A DNA stretch of 5,060 nucleotides from an uncultured Rothia sp. (GTDB taxonomy: Bacteria > Actinomycetota > Actinomycetes > Actinomycetales > Micrococcaceae): positions 1-5,060 of the forward strand of contig CALGXU010000145.1 of assembly GCA_937935205.1 (NCBI GenBank), read 5' to 3'. The notes beneath the pieces are model-generated. The model was not told the DNA's origin, did not search any database, and worked only from the letters and a program-made list of their open reading frames with translations. A program made the position numbers and the translations under genes. This document shows, one piece after another, positions 1-3,473 of the stretch. Position 1 is the stretch's first letter; each line of letters opens with the position of its first letter.

Positions 1-307
1 GGGCGCGGGAGAAGCGCTTAATCTGCTCGGCGGTCGGGTACGCGAAGGACACCTTAACCTCACCGTTGACGAGCATGAGCGGCAGAACCTCTCGGCCGTT
101 CATTTCAATCTGCTCGGCGACCGGTGCGCACTCTTCAAATGCGGAAGGGTAGGAGTCGGTGGAGTACACCTCAATGTCCACGCCCGAATCCAGCGCCTCC
201 TGCGCGGCACCCAGGAAGATGGAACGCTCCATATCCTGCGGATCCTCCGGGTTCTCGCCGGGGCCCGGAATAAATACTTCAAGAACGGTCTCAGCCGCTT
301 CAGTCAT
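1..307 (-). CDS. Small ArsD-like / thioredoxin-fold protein (partial, C terminus off the left edge)
   Basis: Reading the minus strand from the ATG at 307 gives 102 uninterrupted codons that run off the window, so the protein is at least 102 residues. The order of elements resembles the ArsD family: a beta strand at residues 8-13 (VLEVFI), a helix around 26-41, a second strand DIEVY at 44-48, and the C-terminal block LPLMLVNGEV (75-84) followed by a YPT turn and a helix. ArsD proteins have the same 'LPL-hydrophobic-V-D/N-G' strand and 'YP' turn. The loop after the first strand reads IPGPGENP and lacks the vicinal cysteines that ArsD uses to bind arsenite; the only cysteine visible is Cys60. 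An arsenic metallochaperone role is therefore doubtful, and a general thioredoxin-like fold is the safer call. The ATG is supported by a purine-rich AAAAGG 8 nt upstream. The gene is divergent from the PTS gene. It is real coding sequence with good confidence, but its function is unassigned. Confidence 0.7.
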   Translation of the reverse strand, partial: MTEAAETVLEVFIPGPGENPEDPQDMERSIFLGAAQEALDSGVDIEVYSTDSYPSAFEECAPVAEQIEMNGREVLPLMLVNGEVKVSFAYPTAEQIKRFSRA

Positions 308-315
308 CAGTTCAG

Positions 316-325
316 CCTTTTCTCT
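316..325 (-). promoter_or_regulatory. Ribosome binding site for the minus-strand gene
   Basis: On the minus strand the sequence AGAGAAAAGG ends 8 nt before the ATG at 307. This spacing fits a Shine-Dalgarno site and decides the start over an in-frame GTG about 27 nt upstream, which would have to overlap the site. Confidence 0.6.
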
Positions 326-365
326 TATCGGCACCGGCTCGGGGGAGGGTGCCAGTCCTTCACTA

Positions 366-394
366 AGTGTACTCGTGACCTCAAGAGTGCAGAA
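366..394 (-). promoter_or_regulatory. Weak candidate promoter for the minus-strand gene
   Basis: On the minus strand TTCTGC (394-389) lies 17 nt before TACACT (371-366), which matches the -10 consensus at 4 of 6 positions; the -35 match is poor (3 of 6). Transcription would begin near 358 and give a leader of about 50 nt. This rests on motif spacing only. Confidence 0.22.
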
Positions 395-433
395 GTGTGA
401 GTTGAAGTTCCAGATTTGCGGAATATTTGCAGA

Positions 434-466
434 ATTCGAGTCGAATGACCCTCAGCTCGTGAGCTG
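434..466. promoter_or_regulatory. Two adjacent dyads, possible operator
   Basis: ATTCG-AGT-CGAAT (434-446) and CAGCTC-GT-GAGCTG (453-466) are both perfect inverted repeats, separated by 6 bases. Their position between divergent genes and their short arms suit binding by a dimeric regulator. I do not recognise either site as belonging to a known regulator. Confidence 0.35.
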
Positions 467-490
467 CGGGTTCAGGTGTTGTATTCTGAG

Positions 491-500
491 TGCATATGCA
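491..500. promoter_or_regulatory. 10-bp perfect palindrome TGCATATGCA
   Basis: A self-complementary 10-mer lies just downstream of a -10-like TATTCT (482-487). It could be part of an operator. A palindrome of this length can also occur by chance, so confidence is low. Confidence 0.25.
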
Positions 501-604
501 CCGGAGTGTGCGAACCCTGCAATTCAGGCAGGTGCCGCCCGGTGTGAAACGAAGAAGGCAACGACGCCCGCATCCGACGCGGACGCATCAGCGCTACAAA
601 TACA

Positions 605-618
605 CGCTATTCATAGCG
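605..618 (+). promoter_or_regulatory. Dyad CGCTAT-TC-ATAGCG just upstream of the EIIA ribosome site
   Basis: This is a perfect 6-bp inverted repeat with a 2-base centre, ending 10 nt before the Shine-Dalgarno site of the PTS gene. A 2-nt loop is too tight for a fully paired RNA hairpin, which favours a DNA-binding site over an antiterminator-type RNA element, although the inner pair could open in RNA. No specific regulator can be named. Confidence 0.35.
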
Positions 619-628
619 CCACACGACC

Positions 629-636
629 AGAAGGAG
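629..636 (+). promoter_or_regulatory. Strong ribosome binding site of the EIIA gene
   Basis: AGAAGGAG ends 5 nt before the ATG at 642. This site fixes the start and argues against the in-frame upstream ATG at 159. Confidence 0.85.
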
Positions 637-641
637 CATAT

Positions 642-1154
642 ATGTTCGGTTTCGGCAAGAAGAAGAAGGAAGCTGCCGCACAGGAAGCATCGTCCGCAGA
701 CGTCTACGTCGCACCTGTTACCGGCGAGTACCTGCCGCTGAGCGAAGTCTCCGACCCCGTTTTCTCTCAGGGCGTTATGGGCGACGGCTACGCAGTGAAC
801 CCCACCGCAGGCACCATCGTCGCACCCGTTGCAGGCACCATCGCACTGATTCAGGACACCCTGCACGCATTCATGCTACGCACCGAAAACGGCGGCGAGG
901 TGCTGGTCCACATCGGTATCGACACCGTTGAGCTCGGCGGCGACGGTTTCACCAAGATCGCTAACGTAGGTGACAAGGTTGAGGCAGGCGCCCCCATCAT
1001 CGAGGTGGACTGGGCAGCTATCGAGGGTCGCATCCCCTCCAAGGAAACTATGGTGATGATCACCAACACCGCGAAGTTCAACATCTCCAAGGACTCTGAG
1101 TCCCGCCGTCCCGTCGCAGCCGGTGACCGCGTCGCTCAGGCATCCAAGAAGTAA
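642..1154 (+). CDS. crr: PTS glucose-family EIIA component (Crr-like)
   Basis: The product has 170 residues, close to the 169 of E. coli EIIAGlc, and is a cytoplasmic phosphocarrier. It accepts phosphate from HPr and passes it to the EIIB domain of a sugar permease. The family landmarks are in order: APVTGE at 24-29, FSQGVMGDGYAV at 41-52, the IVAPVAGTI strand at 59-67, LHAFML with His75, and VLVHIGIDTVEL with His90. His90 is the expected phosphorylated histidine and His75 its partner; both fall at the same numbers as in E. coli. The N-terminal tail MFGFGKKKKE followed by an Ala/Glu stretch is a basic, flexible extension. The protein stands alone with no EIIB or EIIC domain fused or adjacent in this window, so it probably serves permeases encoded elsewhere. 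A terminator follows, suggesting a single-gene transcript. Whether it also has a regulatory role like EIIAGlc of enteric bacteria cannot be told from the sequence. Confidence 0.93.
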   Translation: MFGFGKKKKEAAAQEASSADVYVAPVTGEYLPLSEVSDPVFSQGVMGDGYAVNPTAGTIVAPVAGTIALIQDTLHAFMLRTENGGEVLVHIGIDTVELGGDGFTKIANVGDKVEAGAPIIEVDWAAIEGRIPSKETMVMITNTAKFNISKDSESRRPVAAGDRVAQASKK

Positions 1155-1217
1155 GCTGAACCAGCGAAAAATAGCTCAGCTTCAACCGCGGTGAAAACCC
1201 GCGAAAATACTTAACGC

Positions 1218-1266
1218 AAAAGGTCGCGTCCTGCAGGCTCAAACGGTCTACAGGCGCGGCCTTTTT
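1218..1266 (+). terminator. Intrinsic terminator after the EIIA gene
   Basis: The left arm AAAAGGTCGCGTCCTGCAG (1218-1236) pairs with the right arm CTACAGGCGCGGCCTTTTT (about 1248-1266), with one bulge, one mismatch and a G-U pair. It ends in TTTTT and lies 63 nt after the stop codon. The A-rich left flank means it could also terminate transcription on the minus strand. A weaker AGCTGA/TCAGCT dyad (1154-1181) starts at the stop codon. Confidence 0.82.
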
Positions 1267-1301
1267 CGTTACGCGAGAAATTTTTTAACGCCGCATGAAA
1301 T

Positions 1302-1319
1302 GCCGCTATTAAAAGCGGC
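1302..1319 (+). repeat. Inverted repeat GCCGCT / AGCGGC
   Basis: A perfect 6-bp stem with a 6-nt ATTAAA loop lies directly before AAAAGGAGG. The right arm GCGGCG (1315-1320) can instead pair with an upstream CGCCGC (1289-1294), so two mutually exclusive stems are possible. Confidence 0.5.
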
Positions 1320-1339
1320 GGAAAAGGAGGAACACATTC

Positions 1340-1359
1340 ACCCGCATGACACTGCGGGT
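1340..1359 (+). repeat. Inverted repeat ACCCGCA / TGCGGGT
   Basis: A perfect 7-bp stem with a 6-nt loop (TGACAC) starts 10 nt after AAAAGGAGG. The loop and stem contain the only nearby ATG (1346). Confidence 0.5.
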
Positions 1360-1530
1360 AAGAATGAGGCGCACATAATACCCTATTTGCCTGTGAACGC
1401 AGTGAATTACCGATAAAAAATCGTTATGCTACATAGAGTTGCAGTTTGAGTTGAGAGAACCCGGACCCTCAGCTATAAACCAAAACTTCAATGACCAACC
1501 ACACACATTACGCTCAACTCATAAACGAAA

Positions 1531-1536
1531 AAAGGA
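1531..1536 (+). promoter_or_regulatory. Ribosome binding site deciding a GTG start
   Basis: AAAGGA, preceded by further A residues, ends 8 nt before the GTG at 1545. The in-frame ATG at 1491 has no comparable site upstream and would place 18 polar residues ahead of the signal peptide. Confidence 0.75.
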
Positions 1537-1544
1537 CCACTACG

Positions 1545-3149
1545 GTGACTGCATTCCCGAAGACCTCTAAGAATCTGAGCCGCCGCGGCTTCATCGGTGC
1601 CTCCGCACTGGCACCCGCCGCCCTCATGCTCCAGGCAGGCGAAGCCCACGCCGCAGCCAGCACCCGCGCACAGCTCGCGGCAGTACACAGCGGCTCCCCC
1701 GCACACCAGCTGCTCTACAAGACTGATGAATTCTTCATCGCCCACCGCGGTGCCGGCAACATCAGCCCCGAACACACCGCCTACGCCTACGCAGAGTCCG
1801 TACGCCGAGGCGCCCTCGCCGTCGAAATTTCCGTACGCACTACCAGCGACGGCCAGTTCGTCTGCATGCACGACACCAACATCAAGCGCACCACCGGTGC
1901 ATCCATGGACGTGCGCGGCCACACCCTCGCCGAACTGCGCCAGCACAAGGTCAACATGCGCAAGAACCTCGGTGAGAAGACCGGCCTCTACGACATCCCC
2001 ACCCTCGAAGAGGCAATCGCAGCGGTTGACGCCGTACCCGCAGGCGGCGAATACGCCTCCGTCGGCGGTAAGAAGGTCGTATTGTTCCTCGAAGCGAAGG
2101 ACGGCCCCGCACAGGCAGGCCTCGTCAAGTTCATCACCGAACGCGGCCTGCAGCGCCGCACCGTCATCAAGATGTACCGCGACGGCAACGGCGGCTTCAA
2201 TCCCACCTCCAAGTACCTGAAGCTCGCCAACTCCGCAGGCTGCGGCACCTGGTGCTACTTCGACGGCGGCGACCCCATCGACAAGATTTCCGCAATGGCA
2301 CGCCACGAAAACGTGGACGCCCTCGGCGTACCCTACTACGAGAAGCCGACCGGCGCAGCCCACGGCTCCATGAGCGAGGAAAACGTACGCACCCTCACCG
2401 GCCTCGGCAAGGCAGTCATCGTCTGGGAAGTCCACCGCCGCTCCGCCTACGAAAAGTACAAGGCACTGGGCGTGAAGGGCTTCATGTGCCCCGACCCCTA
2501 CTGGGTGATTGGTGACCCCTTCGATGCCAGCGTCAAGATCAATACCGGCAAGCGCCCCCACGGCATGCTGCCCGCCGACCCCTCCGTCGCAGCGGACATG
2601 CCCGACCTGACCGGCGCAGCCATCGTGCACAACCAGCGCTATGACGAATCCGTGCTGCTTGGCCCGCTGGCGAACTACACCACCCGCGACAAGTACACCC
2701 TCGACTTCTCCATGAAGTGGACCGGCGCACTGCCGCAGCAGGCGGGTCACTACGGCTATGTTGCTTTCGGTCGCGAACACGACGGCCCCTTCGGCATCGG
2801 TAAGAAGTTCTCCGCAAACCAGGAAGATGGCACCTACGTGCTCGCCATCCGCCCCAACTACAACGGCGGCTCCGTAGCGCAGATTCTCTGCTTCGAACCC
2901 AAGCAGACCAGCCCGCGCGTACTGCACACCATGAAGCTACGTCAGAAGGTCACCACCGGCCAGGCACTGAACTGCAAGATCGTGCTGAACAAGAACAGCT
3001 TCTACTACACGGTCAACGGCCAGTACTCCAGCCCCATCAACCACAGCGCCTACCGCGGCCCGTACGTACACTTCGGCCGCTTCCACGGTACCAACGATGG
3101 CGGTCCTCTGGAGCTGACTCGAATCGAGGCACGTCAGTCCTGGATTTGA
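1545..3149 (+). CDS. Tat-exported glycerophosphodiester phosphodiesterase family protein with C-terminal beta-rich domain
   Basis: The GTG start gives 534 residues. A twin-arginine signal is clear: S-R-R-G-F-I-G at 12-18, a hydrophobic stretch to about residue 31, and a likely cleavage site AHA|A after 36, so the mature protein acts outside the membrane after folding in the cytoplasm. The GDPD barrel spans about 63-325. It shows IAHRG (His67, Arg68), SPEHT (74-78, usually P-E-N-T), VEISV (93-97), MHD (His109) followed by KRTTG, FLEAKD with Glu183, and a late VWEV...GVKGFMCPDP segment. Family members hydrolyse glycerophosphodiesters to glycerol 3-phosphate and an alcohol, using a divalent metal and a pair of histidines. 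The second metal ligand, normally Asp in E-x-D, is Ser96 here, so activity or metal use may differ. Residues about 355-534 form an added domain rich in predicted beta strands (YTLDFSMKW, GYVAFGR, TYVLAIRP, NSFYYTVNG), resembling a lectin/glucanase-like sandwich. The gene stands alone between long spacers. Confidence 0.85.
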   Translation: MTAFPKTSKNLSRRGFIGASALAPAALMLQAGEAHAAASTRAQLAAVHSGSPAHQLLYKTDEFFIAHRGAGNISPEHTAYAYAESVRRGALAVEISVRTTSDGQFVCMHDTNIKRTTGASMDVRGHTLAELRQHKVNMRKNLGEKTGLYDIPTLEEAIAAVDAVPAGGEYASVGGKKVVLFLEAKDGPAQAGLVKFITERGLQRRTVIKMYRDGNGGFNPTSKYLKLANSAGCGTWCYFDGGDPIDKISAMARHENVDALGVPYYEKPTGAAHGSMSEENVRTLTGLGKAVIVWEVHRRSAYEKYKALGVKGFMCPDPYWVIGDPFDASVKINTGKRPHGMLPADPSVAADMPDLTGAAIVHNQRYDESVLLGPLANYTTRDKYTLDFSMKWTGALPQQAGHYGYVAFGREHDGPFGIGKKFSANQEDGTYVLAIRPNYNGGSVAQILCFEPKQTSPRVLHTMKLRQKVTTGQALNCKIVLNKNSFYYTVNGQYSSPINHSAYRGPYVHFGRFHGTNDGGPLELTRIEARQSWI

Positions 3150-3156
3150 GAGAATC

Positions 3157-3206
3157 GGTGGGCCTAGTCCACCTGAGTGCCCGCCTCACCGCCGCTTAGC
3201 GGTGAG
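3157..3206 (+). terminator. Tandem hairpins after the phosphodiesterase gene, possible terminator without U-tract
   Basis: GGTGGG/TCCACC (3157-3173, one G-U pair, 5-nt loop) starts 7 nt after the stop codon. It is followed by a perfect 8-bp CTCACCGC/GCGGTGAG stem (3185-3206) with a 6-nt loop. No run of T follows, so this is not a canonical intrinsic terminator. GC-rich hairpins of this kind are common at actinobacterial 3' ends, and the role is inferred from position. Confidence 0.4.
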
Positions 3207-3325
3207 AGCACGGGTGCCGGGCAGCGCGGATGCAACACCGAGCATCCCTTCCGGGCAACGCTTTCCATAATTCTCAGCCCCATGATTATTAGCTAGGCGC
3301 TCGCGCGCCGAGTGAGAATCCACCT
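3207..3325. other. Non-coding spacer with nested inverted repeats
   Basis: I see no supported reading frame here. GGCGC-TCGC-GCGCC (3296-3309) is enclosed by ATTCTCA (3270-3276) and TGAGAAT (3313-3319), which are exact reverse complements. A CATAAT (3266-3271) resembles a -10 box but has no good -35 partner. TCCACCTGA occurs twice, at 3168-3176 and 3319-3327. Confidence 0.4.
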
Positions 3326-3362
3326 GAAGGGGGTCGTATCCAATGCGGATGCGGCCCCCTTC
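3326..3362 (+). terminator. 16-bp hairpin, possible terminator or RNA element
   Basis: The left arm GAAGGGGGTCGTATCC (3326-3341) pairs over its full length with GGATGCGGCCCCCTTC (3347-3362) around a 5-nt loop. The only deviations are two positions that form G-U pairs in plus-strand RNA but A-C mismatches in minus-strand RNA, so the structure is strongest when transcribed rightward. It lacks a following U-tract. It may end the phosphodiesterase transcript, or the transcript of a small RNA, before the gabD promoter. Confidence 0.5.
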
Positions 3363-3386
3363 GGCGTGCCTGCGGTCTTTCAGAGT

Positions 3387-3414
3387 GGGGAGAGGGGGTA
3401 GGGGAGCGCGCGGG
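3387..3414 (+). promoter_or_regulatory. G-quadruplex motif upstream of gabD
   Basis: Four G-runs occur at 3387-3390, 3394-3398, 3401-3404 and 3412-3414, with loops of 3, 2 and 7 nt. This satisfies the usual G3+N1-7 rule. The motif ends 2 nt before the -10-like TAGAAT and occupies the place where a -35 box would be. Confidence 0.55.
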
Positions 3415-3416
3415 AC

Positions 3417-3422
3417 TAGAAT
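3417..3422 (+). promoter_or_regulatory. Candidate -10 element of gabD
   Basis: TAGAAT matches the -10 consensus at 5 of 6 positions and lies in a small AT-rich island within GC-rich sequence. Transcription would start near 3429 and give a leader of about 45 nt. No -35 box is visible at 16-18 nt spacing because a G-rich tract lies there, so an activator or an alternative sigma factor may be needed. Confidence 0.45.
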
Positions 3423-3461
3423 TAAAAGCGTCAGAGTCGACCGCACCGGCCGCCCCAACCC

Positions 3462-3467
3462 GAAAGG
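3462..3467 (+). promoter_or_regulatory. Ribosome binding site of gabD
   Basis: GAAAGG ends 6 nt before the ATG at 3474. This supports the long N-terminal form rather than a start at Met28 or Met33. Confidence 0.7.
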
Positions 3468-3473
3468 CACGCC

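Larger units (their letters stand above)
308..641. other. Divergent intergenic region with several palindromes
   Basis: These 334 bases separate the starts of two divergent genes, so promoters for both should lie here. I see no convincing reading frame. The frame of the PTS gene stays open upstream, but no ribosome site supports an earlier start. The sequence includes AT-richer patches (about 411-446 and 595-615) and at least four short perfect dyads, at 434-446, 453-466, 491-500 and 605-618. I find no clear -35/-10 pair on the plus strand; TATTCT at 482-487 and TACAAA at 595-600 are -10-like but lack a matching -35. Confidence 0.6.
1267..1490 (+). other. Structured, partly AT-rich spacer upstream of the phosphodiesterase gene
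   Basis: The first half holds two hairpins, GCCGCT/AGCGGC (1302-1319) and ACCCGCA/TGCGGGT (1340-1359), with a strong Shine-Dalgarno-like AAAAGGAGG (1322-1330) between them. The second half (about 1374-1440) is AT-rich and is the most likely promoter zone. It includes CATAAT (1374-1379), a CGAT-AAAAA-ATCG dyad (1411-1423) and TATGCT (1425-1430). None of these has a well-spaced strong -35 box, so I do not assign a precise promoter. No convincing gene is present. Confidence 0.55.

Noticed and set aside
159..641. Upstream in-frame extension of the EIIA gene
   Set aside because: It overlaps the divergent gene, has no ribosome site, and adds sequence unlike any PTS domain. The ATG at 642 has an excellent site and gives the family's normal length.
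1346..1378. 10-codon open frame after AAAAGGAGG
   Set aside because: The 15-nt spacing is too long for a normal start and the ATG lies in a hairpin. It is kept only as part of a finding and not listed as a gene.
1491..1544. ATG at 1491 as start of the phosphodiesterase
   Set aside because: No Shine-Dalgarno site precedes it, and AAAGGA lies inside this stretch exactly where it should be for the GTG at 1545.
1597..2220. Plus-strand Pro/Ser/Thr-rich open frame
   Set aside because: Out-of-frame shadow of the phosphodiesterase gene, with compositional bias and no start signal.
1488..2927. Long minus-strand open frame opposite the phosphodiesterase gene
   Set aside because: It mirrors the codon pattern of a well-supported plus-strand gene, gives a low-complexity Gly/Ala/Val/Cys-rich product with no motifs, and lacks a ribosome site.
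3168..3327. Two copies of TCCACCTGA as a possible attachment site or insertion footprint
   Set aside because: Nine bases in GC-rich spacer DNA can recur by chance, and no integrase, transposase or terminal repeats flank the segment.
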